A stretch of 64,000 nucleotides of DNA from JAFDYH01 sp049840875 (GTDB lineage Bacteria; Bacteroidota; Bacteroidia; Chitinophagales; Chitinophagaceae), in assembly GCA_049840875.1 (NCBI GenBank), contig JASGJE010000018.1, positions 1 to 64,000 of the forward strand. Reading direction: 5' to 3'. This document shows positions 34,196-43,541 of the stretch, piece after piece. The notes beneath the pieces were generated by a model. That model had not been told where the DNA came from, did not search any database, and worked only from the letters and a program-made list of their open reading frames with translations. Numbering within the stretch: position 1 is the first letter of the stretch; each line of letters starts with the position of its first letter. Position numbers and translations under genes: made by a program.

Positions 34196-35632
34196 ATGCT
34201 GGACTTAGTGACAGAAAAGGTTCATAATGAAGAAAGGCAGGGCGAAGCGTATGCGCCTTTTGCCAGCGACCCGAATGATTACAGGAAGCGTTTTTATATT
34301 GAAAGCTATGGCTGCCAGATGAATTTCGCCGATAGCGAAATCGTCGCGTCTATTCTAAATAAAGAAGGATTTGGTGCAACAAGAAACGTGGAAGAAGCCG
34401 ATCTCATTTTTGTAAATACATGTTCCATTCGGGAGAAAGCGGAACAAACCGTTCGTAAACGCCTTACCGAATTTCGCAAGCTCAAAGAAAAGAAACCGGG
34501 AACCTTGGTCGGCGTACTTGGATGCATGGCCGAGCGGTTGAAGTCAAAATTCCTGGAAGAAGAAAAGCTGGTAGATATTGTTGTTGGCCCTGATGCTTAC
34601 CGGACTTTACCAACATTAGTAACGGAGGCGGAAGGCGGTCAAAAAGCCGTAAATGTTCTATTGAGCCGTGATGAAACATATGCTGATATTGCTCCGGTAA
34701 GATTAGATAGCAATGGTATTTCAGCTTTTGTGAGCATTATGCGTGGATGCAACAATATGTGCTCATTCTGTGTAGTTCCGTTTACCCGCGGCCGTGAACG
34801 TAGCCGTGATGCGGATTCTATCGTAAAAGAAAGTACTGATCTTTTTAATAGCGGCTATCGCGAAGTAACATTGTTGGGGCAGAACGTCGACAGTTATTAT
34901 TTCAATGATGAAAAAAATAATGAAGTCGTCACGTTCGCACATCTGCTCGAACGGGTTGCGTTGATATCGCCGTTGCTCCGCGTTCGTTTTTCTACTTCTC
35001 ACCCAAAAGATATAACGGATGATGTGCTGCATACGATGGCGAAATATGAAAATATCTGCCGGTATATCCATTTGCCATTACAGAGTGGATCGACCAGAGT
35101 TCTGCAGTTGATGAATCGCACTTATACCAGGGAATGGTACAAAGCCAAAGTAGATCGTATCCGCGAAATAATGCCCGATTGTGGAATCAGTTCGGATATT
35201 ATTACAGGCTTTTGCACCGAAGAAGAAAATGATCATCTCGATACATTGGATGTGATGGCACATAGCCGATACGACATGAGCTATATGTTTTTCTATAGCG
35301 AGCGCCCTGGAACGCTGGCACAGCGTCGCTACAAAGATGACGTACCGGAAGAGATCAAAAAGAGACGTCTTGTTGAAGTAATTGAGTTACAAAACAAGCT
35401 TTCATTGGAAAGCAATAAAAAAGACCTGGGTAAAACATTTAAGGTCCTTATTGAAAATGAAAGTAAACGCAACCAGGATAACTGGATGGGCAGAAATTCG
35501 CAGAATAAAGTAATCGTGTTTCCAAAAGGAAATTCAAACTTTAACAAGGGTGAATATGTTACAGTTAAAGTAAATGACTGTACACAAGCGACTTTATTAG
35601 GAGAAATCGAACAAATGAAAAGTGAAAATTAA
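34196..35632 (+). CDS. miaB: tRNA-2-methylthio-N6-dimethylallyladenosine synthase
   Basis: This radical-SAM methylthiotransferase of 478 residues converts i6A37 to ms2i6A37 in tRNAs. The N-terminal UPF0004 domain supplies the auxiliary cluster cysteines in YIESYGCQMN, FVNTCSIRE and VGVLGCMAE. The radical-SAM motif RGCNNMCSFCVVPFTRGRERSR follows near residue 180, and the C-terminal TRAM domain covers about residues 405-470. An extra N-terminal stretch of some 30 residues before YIESYGC is usual in Bacteroidota. A TATCTTTG -7 box lies at 34167-34174, about 20 bases before the ATG. It heads the conserved block with the sigma-54 activator and lptE. Confidence 0.96.
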   Translation: MLDLVTEKVHNEERQGEAYAPFASDPNDYRKRFYIESYGCQMNFADSEIVASILNKEGFGATRNVEEADLIFVNTCSIREKAEQTVRKRLTEFRKLKEKKPGTLVGVLGCMAERLKSKFLEEEKLVDIVVGPDAYRTLPTLVTEAEGGQKAVNVLLSRDETYADIAPVRLDSNGISAFVSIMRGCNNMCSFCVVPFTRGRERSRDADSIVKESTDLFNSGYREVTLLGQNVDSYYFNDEKNNEVVTFAHLLERVALISPLLRVRFSTSHPKDITDDVLHTMAKYENICRYIHLPLQSGSTRVLQLMNRTYTREWYKAKVDRIREIMPDCGISSDIITGFCTEEENDHLDTLDVMAHSRYDMSYMFFYSERPGTLAQRRYKDDVPEEIKKRRLVEVIELQNKLSLESNKKDLGKTFKVLIENESKRNQDNWMGRNSQNKVIVFPKGNSNFNKGEYVTVKVNDCTQATLLGEIEQMKSEN

Positions 35633-35670
35633 AAGAGACTTAGACTATTAGATTTTTCAATCTATGTTCA

Positions 35671-35698
35671 TTTTTCATTTTACGTTTTTAATTTTTAA
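35671..35698. repeat. AT-rich intergenic repeat, copy 2
   Basis: Near-identical to 34095-34122; see that entry. It lies nine bases before the start of the sigma-54 activator gene and could form part of its leader. Confidence 0.5.
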
Positions 35699-35707
35699 TT
35701 TATTAGA

Positions 35708-36958
35708 ATGGACATTCAAAGTATAAAAAACCGTTTTGGTATCATGGGCAATTCTCCTGCATTGAATTATGCATTGCAGGTGGCTGCCCAGGTAGCCAAT
35801 ACGGATCTCACTGTTTTAATAGTTGGTGAAAGCGGGGTTGGTAAAGAAGCATTTTCCTCGATCATTCACACACTTTCTGCGAGAAAACATAATCCTTTCA
35901 TTGCCGTTAACTGTGGTGCGATTCCGGAAGGAACAATTGATTCGGAATTGTTCGGTCATGAAAAAGGTTCGTTTACCGGTGCTGCAGATGCACGCAAAGG
36001 ATACTTCGAAACAGTAAACGGCGGTACTATTTTTCTCGATGAAATAGGTGAAATGCCGTTAGGCACTCAAGCGAGATTATTGAGAGTATTGGAAACAGGT
36101 GAATATATCCGTGTTGGTTCCAGCAAAGTGCAGAAGACTGATGTGCGTGTAATCGCTGCAACTAACAAGGACTTACTGCAACTGGTAGAACAAGGTAAAT
36201 TTCGCGAAGACTTATATTACCGATTGAGCACAGTTCCTATCCGGGTTCCGGCATTACATGATCGTAAAGAGGACATTCATTTATTGTTTCGCAAATTCGC
36301 TGTTGATTTTGCTGATAAATACAAAACAGCGCCGGTACAATTGGATGAGGAAGCAAAAGACCTGTTAATTAACTATCCGTGGCCGGGTAATGTTCGTGAA
36401 TTGAAGAATATTGCAGAGCAGATATCAGTTCTTTCACAGGAAAAAAATATAGATGCAAAAGGGCTAGGCAAATTTTTACCAATAATATCCGGCAATCGTT
36501 TACCGGTGTTGGCCCATGTAAATGGATCGTCATCATCTCAGGAGTTTGCAAATGAAAGAGAAATTCTTTACAAGCTTTTTTTCGACATGAAAAAGGATGT
36601 AACAGAGTTGAAACGGATGTTCCTGGATGTGCTGCAGAATCCAAATATCGCTGCGCAAAGCCCGGCTTTCATGAATGAATTGAAAGAATTAAAAAACCAT
36701 GAGCCGGTAATATCAGGTGTGCCAATTACAATCGGAATGCCGCAAACCGTTCAGGCCGCTCAACCGGTTTTAGCCCACACTGATATCCATGAGCATGAAG
36801 AAGTGGAAGAAAGTCTGAACATAATGGACAAGGAAAAGGAATTGATCATAAAGGCATTGAAAAAACACAGAGGTAAGCGAAAAGATGCAGCGCTGGATCT
36901 GGGCATCAGCGAACGAACATTGTACAGGAAGTTGAAGGAGTATGATATTGAGGAATAA
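35708..36958 (+). CDS. Sigma-54-dependent activator without receiver domain
   Basis: The 416-residue protein starts directly with the AAA+ domain: Walker A GESGVGKEAF, the sigma-54 contact loop ELFGHEKGSFTGA, Walker B GTIFLDEIGEMPLGTQ, the sensor RVIAATNKDL and the arginine-finger region FREDLYYRLSTVPI. A linker of about 120 residues follows, and a Fis-type HTH at the end (KRKDAALDLGISERTLYRKL). It lacks any regulatory N-terminal domain, so activity is probably set by expression level or a partner. It activates RpoN promoters. Position between miaB and lptE is conserved in Bacteroidota, pointing to an envelope-related regulon. Confidence 0.95.
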   Translation: MDIQSIKNRFGIMGNSPALNYALQVAAQVANTDLTVLIVGESGVGKEAFSSIIHTLSARKHNPFIAVNCGAIPEGTIDSELFGHEKGSFTGAADARKGYFETVNGGTIFLDEIGEMPLGTQARLLRVLETGEYIRVGSSKVQKTDVRVIAATNKDLLQLVEQGKFREDLYYRLSTVPIRVPALHDRKEDIHLLFRKFAVDFADKYKTAPVQLDEEAKDLLINYPWPGNVRELKNIAEQISVLSQEKNIDAKGLGKFLPIISGNRLPVLAHVNGSSSSQEFANEREILYKLFFDMKKDVTELKRMFLDVLQNPNIAAQSPAFMNELKELKNHEPVISGVPITIGMPQTVQAAQPVLAHTDIHEHEEVEESLNIMDKEKELIIKALKKHRGKRKDAALDLGISERTLYRKLKEYDIEE

Positions 36959-37103
36959 TAGTCTGAACTGAGAATACATCGGTGATTGGGAATGCGGGAA
37001 ATAATCAACTATTAAACCGCGTCACAAACAGTGCCAATAAAATTCGAAAGAATATATGTACACCAACAAAGTTTAGTCCATATAACTTAGCAATATTCAA
37101 TAC

Positions 37104-37634
37104 ATGAAGAACAAGAAAAAATATTTAATCTACACTTCATATTTTATTCCGTTTATTATTTTATTCTGGGTCTTATCAGGAACATCAGGGTGTGGCATAT
37201 ATCGTTTCAAAGATGTTTCCATTCCCGATAGTATAAAGACAATTAAGATAAATTATATTGAAAATAAAGCCCGGTACATTAACCCGCAATTAAGCCCCCA
37301 GTTAAGTGATAAGCTTCGTCAGAAAATTGTGAATCAGACAAGGTTAACACAAACTAACGGTGATGCAGATTGGGAAATTACAGGTTATGTGAGCGATTAC
37401 TCCGTTTCAACTGCGGCAATTTCCGGTCAGCAAAACGCAACTGACCGTTTAAATATCAGCGTTCATATTACGTTGTATGATAAACTCGCCAATAAATCGA
37501 CGGAGTATGATGTAACCCATTCATTTGATTATTCGGCGACACAAACACTGGAGCAGGCGCAAGTGTCGCAAAATGATGTGATCATACAGAACATGACAGA
37601 TGAAATTTTCAATAAGCTTTTTTCTAACTGGTAA
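37104..37634 (+). CDS. lptE: LPS-assembly lipoprotein LptE
   Basis: The 176-residue lipoprotein has a long signal (hydrophobic residues 8-26, lipobox GTSGC with acceptor Cys30). The LptE-type domain starts at GIYRFKDVSIPDSIKTIKI and contains a KLRQKIVNQTRLTQTNGDADWEI block. It plugs the LptD barrel and helps deliver lipopolysaccharide to the outer leaflet. The domain and the local order (sigma-54 activator, lptE, unknown, secG) both support the call. Confidence 0.9.
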   Translation: MKNKKKYLIYTSYFIPFIILFWVLSGTSGCGIYRFKDVSIPDSIKTIKINYIENKARYINPQLSPQLSDKLRQKIVNQTRLTQTNGDADWEITGYVSDYSVSTAAISGQQNATDRLNISVHITLYDKLANKSTEYDVTHSFDYSATQTLEQAQVSQNDVIIQNMTDEIFNKLFSNW

Positions 37635-37654
37635 GTTAAACTTAACTTTCAGGC

Positions 37655-38719
37655 ATGAACGAAATTGCTAACCAACTGGTACAGGTATTGTTCAAAAAAA
37701 ATTCCCTGCATGATTGCAGTCGTTGGGAATTGGAAATACTTGCTGATAAGTACCCGTATTTTGGTATAGCACAATTACTCGTCTCCGGAAAATTAAAAGA
37801 AGAAAATAAGGAAGCATACGAAAAACAGGTTCAGAAAACATCGCTTTATTTCACTAATCCTCTGTGGCTCGATTACCTGTTGAATAAAAAAAATGGAGAA
37901 CACACCCAGGCGAGTGAGAAGCAGCAAGAAGAAATTAGTATACCTGAAACAAAGTCTGAAGCACCTTCTGAGACCATCGAAATCAATGTACCGGCAGATG
38001 AAGCTGCAGAGCACATGATAGCTGCAACTGAACCAACAACCGAATTAATAGAGCAAGCGGTTGCACAACAACCCGTGGAAATAGAAACAGCACTAACGAC
38101 AAAAGAAGAGCCGGTAGAGATTTCAACTTCTGATGTTGAACCTGCTGCAGTACACGTTGAATCTTCGGAGCAGAATAAACCTCAGGACGTGGCAGTAACA
38201 GAATCAGAAGCAACGATTGCGTCCCTGGAAATGGCAGAGATGACTTCAAAACAGGAGGCTCAGGCTTCAGGAAAAACTGCACAAACAATTGAAGAGAATA
38301 CAGAGGAATTGAAAATTCCTTCACTGAAAACCGAACCAGTTGACTTAAATGCACCACTCTCTTTTGAGCCTTATCACACAGTCGATTATTTCGCATCGCA
38401 AGGAATCAAACTGTCGGCAGATTTAAAGCCACAGGATAAATTTGGCCAGCAGTTAAAGAGCTTCACACAATGGTTGAAAACTCTAAAAAAGACAAGCCCT
38501 GATGATTTGGCAACAAGCAAAGCCACAGACCAGAAAGTCATCAGTCTTGCAGAACATTCCATCGAAGATCGCGATGTCATTACGGAACCCATGGCCGATG
38601 TGTGGCTGAAGCAGGGAAATAAGGAAAAAGCCATTGAGATATATACCAAATTAAGTTTGCAGGATCCCGCTAAAAGCTCTTACTTTGCACACCTTATTGA
38701 ACAATTAAAGCAGCATTGA
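37655..38719 (+). CDS. Unknown protein with acidic linker, encoded between lptE and secG
   Basis: The 354-residue protein has a folded N-terminal region (about 1-85: NEIANQLVQVLFKKNSLHDC, WELEILADKYPYFGIAQLL), then some 150 residues rich in Glu, Thr, Ala and Val that look disordered, then a conserved C-terminal third. That third contains LSFEPYHTVDYFASQGIKLS and a helical tail MADVWLKQGNKEKAIEIYTK like a single TPR. No signal peptide or membrane helix is seen, so it is cytoplasmic. It is 20 bases from lptE and one base before secG, so it is probably translated as part of that operon. I do not recognise a named family. Confidence 0.8.
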   Translation: MNEIANQLVQVLFKKNSLHDCSRWELEILADKYPYFGIAQLLVSGKLKEENKEAYEKQVQKTSLYFTNPLWLDYLLNKKNGEHTQASEKQQEEISIPETKSEAPSETIEINVPADEAAEHMIAATEPTTELIEQAVAQQPVEIETALTTKEEPVEISTSDVEPAAVHVESSEQNKPQDVAVTESEATIASLEMAEMTSKQEAQASGKTAQTIEENTEELKIPSLKTEPVDLNAPLSFEPYHTVDYFASQGIKLSADLKPQDKFGQQLKSFTQWLKTLKKTSPDDLATSKATDQKVISLAEHSIEDRDVITEPMADVWLKQGNKEKAIEIYTKLSLQDPAKSSYFAHLIEQLKQH

Positions 38720-38720
38720 T

Positions 38721-39071
38721 ATGACGTTGTTATTTGTGATCCTGATTATCCTGGCCTGTGTGGTTCTCGGTCTTATTGTATTGATTCAGAACCCAAAAGG
38801 TGGCGGCCTGGCAGGTAATATTGCCGGCTTCAGCACACAGTTTATGGGTGTAAAACAAACCACGGATGTACTCGAAAAAGGTACCTGGGTTTTCGCTGCA
38901 ATCATTGCGGTGCTTTCATTAACTTCTGCAGCTTTCATTTCTAAAGGCAGTGCAAGTAATGATAAAATAGAAAAATTTAACCCTAATGCCGCTACGCCTC
39001 AACAGCAGCCGGCAAATTCCACAACCTTTCCTGGCGCTACCCCTACCAACCCGGATACTACAAAGAAATAA
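38721..39071 (+). CDS. secG: Preprotein translocase subunit SecG
   Basis: The 116-residue membrane protein has two helices (about 3-24 and 52-73) joined by the SecG loop NPKGGGLAGNIAGFSTQFMG. It supports SecA-driven translocation through SecYE. The C-terminal 40 residues are a Pro/Thr/Asn-rich tail common in Bacteroidota SecG. Its ATG begins one base after the preceding stop codon. A terminator follows. Confidence 0.95.
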   Translation: MTLLFVILIILACVVLGLIVLIQNPKGGGLAGNIAGFSTQFMGVKQTTDVLEKGTWVFAAIIAVLSLTSAAFISKGSASNDKIEKFNPNAATPQQQPANSTTFPGATPTNPDTTKK

Positions 39072-39091
39072 TTTTCAAAAAGATATTTAAG

Positions 39092-39120
39092 AACCCTGTC
39101 GTTATTGGCGGGGTTTTTTA
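39092..39120 (+). terminator. Intrinsic terminator after secG
   Basis: AACCC (39092-39096) pairs with GGGTT (39111-39115), extended inward by G-T wobbles, and runs into a T-tract. It separates the lptE-secG operon from mltG. Confidence 0.75.
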
Positions 39121-39171
39121 TTTATTTTGATTGAAACTTGAACTATTCGATACCTATTATAAAACTAGTCT

Positions 39172-40209
39172 ATGAAAAAAATCATTTCGTTTATCGTGAT
39201 TGCTGTACTCTTATTGGCAGCCTTCGCAGGATGGAAGGTTTTTGGCCCCACTATATCTGCTTCGCACGGAGATTATTTTTATATAAAAACGGGAGAAACG
39301 TTTGATGGCGTAAAAGATAGTCTTGTATCGCAATCCTATTTATCAGGCAGTGGTTGGTTTGAAAAAGTGGCCGGGTTTTCTGGCTTTAGCCCCGATAAGG
39401 TAAAAGCTGGGAAATACAAAGTCAAAAAAGGTATGAGCCTGTTTAATCTTGTACGAATGTTGAAGAATGGAACTCAGACTCCTGTAAATCTCGTCATTAC
39501 TAAATTAAGAACGAAAGAAGAATTTGCAAGAAAAACAGGTAATCTTTTCGAATTCGATTCACTGCAAATGATAAACTTCCTCAACAATTTTGATTCTTTA
39601 AAAAAGTATGATCTCGATACAAATACGGCAATGAGCGTTGTGATACCAGATACATACACTTATTTCTGGAACACGACTCCTGATAAGGTGTTTAGAAAAA
39701 TAGCGGATAACTCGCAAAAATTCTGGAACGACGAAAGAAAGAAAAAAGCTGATGAACATGGATTAAGTCCAACACAGGCTTATACACTTGCTTCTATCAT
39801 TGAAGAAGAATCTAATTCAAAAACCGATAAGCCCAATATAGCAAGTGTATATCTTAACCGTATACAGCAAGGCATGCCATTGCAGGCGGAACCCACAATC
39901 AAGTTTGCAATGAAAGAGTTTGGATTGAAAAGAATTTATGAAAAGTATCTGCGCTTCGATTCACCATATAATACGTATGTCAATAAAGGATTACCCCCGG
40001 GGCCGATTTGTACTCCTTCGCCTGAAACAATTGATGAAGTATTGAATTCACCTAAAACAGACTATTTGTATTTTGTGGCCAAAAGCGATTTATCCGGCGG
40101 GTCGGTATTCACTACCAATTTTAAAGATCATATGAAATATGCGCGGGAATACCAGCAATCGTTGAATAAGCAGGATTCAATCGTCAAAGCGAGACAAGCC
40201 ACGCAATGA
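39172..40209 (+). CDS. mltG: Endolytic murein transglycosylase MltG
   Basis: The 345-residue protein has an N-terminal membrane anchor (residues 3-23), a LysM-like region (YKVKKGMSLFNLVRMLKNG), and the YceG/MltG catalytic domain with TLASIIEEESN (catalytic Glu211). It closes with GLPPGPICTPSPETIDEVLN. MltG cuts nascent peptidoglycan in the periplasm and sets glycan chain length. Its stop codon overlaps the YihY gene by four bases, so the two are translationally coupled. Confidence 0.95.
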   Translation: MKKIISFIVIAVLLLAAFAGWKVFGPTISASHGDYFYIKTGETFDGVKDSLVSQSYLSGSGWFEKVAGFSGFSPDKVKAGKYKVKKGMSLFNLVRMLKNGTQTPVNLVITKLRTKEEFARKTGNLFEFDSLQMINFLNNFDSLKKYDLDTNTAMSVVIPDTYTYFWNTTPDKVFRKIADNSQKFWNDERKKKADEHGLSPTQAYTLASIIEEESNSKTDKPNIASVYLNRIQQGMPLQAEPTIKFAMKEFGLKRIYEKYLRFDSPYNTYVNKGLPPGPICTPSPETIDEVLNSPKTDYLYFVAKSDLSGGSVFTTNFKDHMKYAREYQQSLNKQDSIVKARQATQ

Positions 40210-41162
40210 TTAAACTGTTACGCATTTCAAGAGATGTTGTTGCTAAATCTCCTCCGGTAACGCTTATTGTCGGATGGAGTAAAAGAATCCATCCGCCCGG
40301 TTTCCAGGGTATTCCTTTATACGATGTCGTTAAATTCTTTTTCGCCCAGGTACGTAAAGTGGGAATGATAGAAAGGGCTTCTGCTATTTCTTTCAATATT
40401 ATAATGGCATTTCCTCCGGCAATCATTTTCTTGTTTACCTTAATTCCTTACCTGCCATTTGTAAAACAGTTCACCGGCGAATTGTACAGGTTGATCCGAG
40501 AAGTGATTCCGGGGCAAAAAAATAATTCGGTTATAATTACTTTTCTCAATGATTTCATTAATCACCCGAGAAACGGTCTCTTGTCTATCGGTTTTATACT
40601 GGCCTTATTCTATTCTTCCAATGCGATGATGGGCATCATGCGTTCGTTTGATAAAGATTATATTGGTTTTAAAAAAAGAAAATCCTTAAAGCGCAGAGGG
40701 ATTGCTATAAAACTTACATTAATCATGTTCCTCATTGTATTTTGCTCAATCTTGTTACTTGTTTTACAAGGAGCCATGTTAAAATGGATGGGGGTACAGA
40801 GAGCCAGCGTCCGTTCTTTTATCATTACAATACGATGGGTCGTAATCATCCTGCTGTTCTTCTACAGTATTTCATATATCTACCGTCATGCGCCATCGGT
40901 AGATAAAAAATGGCGACTACTGAATCCCGGATCGACACTGGCAACTTGTTTAATGCTTCTGTTTACACTGTTGTTTTCGTATTGGGTAAATAACTTTGCG
41001 AATTATAATAAATTGTACGGCTCCATCAGTGCCGTGCTTATACTGATGCTACTCATCTATTTCAATTCGCTTGTTCTTCTGATTGGGTTCGAATTAAATG
41101 TCAGTATTTCTTCATTGCGAAGGTTGGCTGAAGAAGAACGATTAAGGTCAAAAAATAACTGA
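40206..41162 (+). CDS. YihY/UPF0761-family inner-membrane protein
   Basis: The 318-residue protein has six predicted helices and the family opening MIERASAISFNIIMAFPPAIIF, with later NGLLSIGFILALFYSSNAMMG and LYGSISAVLILMLLIYFNSL. YihY/BrkB proteins are inner-membrane proteins once mistaken for RNase BN, with no settled function. The overlap with mltG ties it to envelope growth in this genome. Confidence 0.92.
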   Translation: MIKLLRISRDVVAKSPPVTLIVGWSKRIHPPGFQGIPLYDVVKFFFAQVRKVGMIERASAISFNIIMAFPPAIIFLFTLIPYLPFVKQFTGELYRLIREVIPGQKNNSVIITFLNDFINHPRNGLLSIGFILALFYSSNAMMGIMRSFDKDYIGFKKRKSLKRRGIAIKLTLIMFLIVFCSILLLVLQGAMLKWMGVQRASVRSFIITIRWVVIILLFFYSISYIYRHAPSVDKKWRLLNPGSTLATCLMLLFTLLFSYWVNNFANYNKLYGSISAVLILMLLIYFNSLVLLIGFELNVSISSLRRLAEEERLRSKNN

Positions 41163-41258
41163 TTTTTGCCGCTAATATAAAAAGCTCCACTCTTTTAAAT
41201 GAATGGGAAATATCAGGAAAAATTTTGCGAAATTTATAGAAGCTAAAAAGTCGCTAGT

Positions 41259-41852
41259 ATGAAAAAGATAATTTTCCTTAGCGCCATCATCTTTTGTTCC
41301 TTCTACCCAGCCGTAAAAGAACTACAAATAGGATCACCCATCCCCAACGTAAACGTAAAAATGAAGGACGTTTCTGATAAAGAAATATCGTTCAACGATG
41401 CCAGGAAAAAGAATGGCCTATTGGTAATGTTCAGTTGCAATACCTGTCCCGTAGTAATGCGCAACCAGGACCGCACTAAAGAGATCTGCAAACTTGCACA
41501 GGAAAAAGGCATTGGAGTAATACTAATAAACTCAAACGAAGGCAGCCGTGATGAAGGAGATTCTTTTGATGACATGAAAAGCTATGCCAGTGAACAAGGA
41601 TACGACTGGTTTTATACACTGGATAAAAATTCAATAATGGCAGATGCATTCGGAGCAATGCGCACACCCGAAAATTTTTTATTCGATAAAAATCTCAAAC
41701 TTGTCTATCACGGAGCAATAGACGACAATCCAGGTAACCCGGCCGACGTTGTACATAAGTATCTTGCTGAAGCAATCAATCAGATGATTGGAGGAAAAGA
41801 AGTGACCATTAAAACGTCCCGCTCAATCGGCTGCGGCATTAAACGATTGTGA
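41259..41852 (+). CDS. Exported thioredoxin-like (redoxin) protein
   Basis: The 197-residue protein has a short N-terminal hydrophobic signal (MKKIIFLSAIIFCSFYPAV) and a thioredoxin fold with the CxxC motif in MFSCNTCPVVMR, and a cis-Pro segment MRTPENFLFD. It resembles peroxiredoxin-like redoxins of the AhpC/TSA group. I place it in the periplasm as a thiol oxidoreductase. The C-terminal IGCGIKRL contains an extra Cys. Confidence 0.85.
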   Translation: MKKIIFLSAIIFCSFYPAVKELQIGSPIPNVNVKMKDVSDKEISFNDARKKNGLLVMFSCNTCPVVMRNQDRTKEICKLAQEKGIGVILINSNEGSRDEGDSFDDMKSYASEQGYDWFYTLDKNSIMADAFGAMRTPENFLFDKNLKLVYHGAIDDNPGNPADVVHKYLAEAINQMIGGKEVTIKTSRSIGCGIKRL

Positions 41853-42086
41853 CGTAAAATAATTTCAAACGAGTTATACATCCCATTCAAAAGAATGAAA
41901 TTTATTCTGTCATTCAAAGTAAGGTAACATTTCTTTATACCTTTTGCTATCTCTATAGACCGTTTTAACTTTTGCTTAAATCTCCACGCAATTTTTTTTA
42001 TGGAAGTTTATGGAAAGGATTTTCTTTCGCATCACAGCACTTGATACAAACTCCAAAACCATTCATTTACTTCTAAAACCACACTT

Positions 42087-42284
42087 ATGATCTCCAGGAA
42101 AATTATCAACCGGGTTATTATTCTCGTCTTTTTTGTGTTGATCGGTTATTGCCTTGCTTACAGCATAGCATTAAGAAGTGGCATTGGAACATTTCTCGCC
42201 CTCGTAAGCCTAAGCGCAGGCATTGTATTTCTTTATTTATTAGCGAAGAGACAACAGGAAATTGAGACCGAAGAGACGTATTAG
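42087..42284 (+). CDS. Small two-helix membrane protein
   Basis: The 65-residue product has two hydrophobic helices (about 9-29 and 33-52) and a short acidic tail. It has a clear ATG and sits in a gap where neither strand codes otherwise. No family is recognised, and the coding call rests on composition alone. Confidence 0.5.
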   Translation: MISRKIINRVIILVFFVLIGYCLAYSIALRSGIGTFLALVSLSAGIVFLYLLAKRQQEIETEETY

Positions 42285-42375
42285 TTCCTCGCACATTACA
42301 TTGCGAAGAACAAGAGCGACGATCGCCGGGCAGAAATAAGTCAGTAAGCGAATTCCTGAAATATCTGTTACAATC

Positions 42376-42873
42376 TTACCGGCTTTCCATCTTCCCGGCA
42401 ATCATCGCCTTTAATTGCTTTTCGAAATTTTCTTTTGAAAGAGCTTCTTCAAAGAATTTATGATATCCGTTTTTGTTATTGATGAACAGGGTTGATGGCA
42501 GCGCACCGGTCCACGAACTATCTACTTTCGGGCAGAAGTAATCTGCATTGGTTTCATTCAGCCACACAACATTAGATGCAATTTTTCTTTTTAAGATCGT
42601 TGCTTTTATATCATCCGGAAATTGTTCTTTCATATCAAGGCTCACTAACAACATTGATACTCCTTCATTTTTGTATCGTTGAATTGTTTCTTCAAATGAA
42701 GGCAATTCCCGCAAACATGGGATGCAGTAGGTTGCCCAGAAACTGATCACAACCGGCTTTGAAGATTCGTGAACGTATTTTTCAAGATCGGTAATCTTCC
42801 AAGAAGGAATATCCTGCGCCGATGCTACGAAACCTGCAAATACTAAAAAACTCACAAATAATAATCTATTCAT
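42376..42873 (-). CDS. TlpA-family exported thiol-disulfide oxidoreductase
   Basis: After a signal peptide (MNRLLFVSFLVFAGFVASAQ) the 165-residue protein has a TlpA-like fold with the active CxxC in SFWATYCIPCLRELPSFEE and the cis-Pro region GALPSTLFINNKNG. It should keep periplasmic thiols reduced, for example in cytochrome c maturation. It follows the TrmH-family gene by three bases, so they probably share a message. Confidence 0.9.
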   Translation of the reverse strand: MNRLLFVSFLVFAGFVASAQDIPSWKITDLEKYVHESSKPVVISFWATYCIPCLRELPSFEETIQRYKNEGVSMLLVSLDMKEQFPDDIKATILKRKIASNVVWLNETNADYFCPKVDSSWTGALPSTLFINNKNGYHKFFEEALSKENFEKQLKAMIAGKMESR

Positions 42874-42876
42874 TTC

Positions 42877-43467
42877 TTATTCACGGTTTTTGAATGACCA
42901 TTCATGCCACAATTGCTGCGTCTCTGTTTCACTCAATTTACGCTGATTAAAATGACCGGCATTGTTTTTTTGACGGAAGGCTTCATACAACGTCACTGCA
43001 CACGCAACGCTAATGTTCAATGATTTTATGATTCCTACCTGTGGAATGATGAAATTTCCATCTACCAATGGCAGCACCTCTTCGCTTACCCCTGAGTGTT
43101 CATTACCAAAAACCAATGCAATCTTATCGGTAAAATCCAATTCATATAAATCGACCGATGAACTGCTGAGATGCGTAGCAAAAATCTTATTGTATTTCTT
43201 TCTCAACGAAACAAAACATTCTTCTATATCGGTAAACTGGTGAATGGTCAACCACTTTGCAGCGCTGCTGCTGCTTTTGGTTCCCCATTTTTTGTGTCGG
43301 GGTATACGATTATTCAAGACATAAATTTCCTGTATGCCAACAGCATCGCATGTACGCATAACTGCTGATATGTTATGCGGATCAAATACGTTTTCCAACA
43401 CAACAGTTATATCATTTTGCCGTTTATTTAAAACTGAACCAAGCCTGTCTTCCCTTTCTGGTGTCAT
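42877..43467 (-). CDS. TrmH-family RNA 2'-O-methyltransferase
   Basis: A SPOUT-fold protein of 196 residues with all three motifs: NISAVMRTCDAVGIQEIYVL, LVFGNEHSGVSEEVL and SLNISVACAVTLYEAFRQ. It methylates ribose 2'-OH, most likely G18 of tRNA given its short length and the lack of an N-terminal L30e-like domain. SAM binds in the trefoil knot. Confidence 0.92.
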   Translation of the reverse strand: MTPEREDRLGSVLNKRQNDITVVLENVFDPHNISAVMRTCDAVGIQEIYVLNNRIPRHKKWGTKSSSSAAKWLTIHQFTDIEECFVSLRKKYNKIFATHLSSSSVDLYELDFTDKIALVFGNEHSGVSEEVLPLVDGNFIIPQVGIIKSLNISVACAVTLYEAFRQKNNAGHFNQRKLSETETQQLWHEWSFKNRE

Positions 43468-43541
43468 ATTTGTATATTGAGGGCTGAAAATACAGTCAAT
43501 TTCCTGATTACCCTGAAAAGCTAATTCTTAACCATCTCACT

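Noticed and set aside
40206..41162. Ribonuclease BN as the function of the YihY gene
   Set aside because: The old RNase BN label for this membrane family is known to be wrong; no nuclease motif is present.
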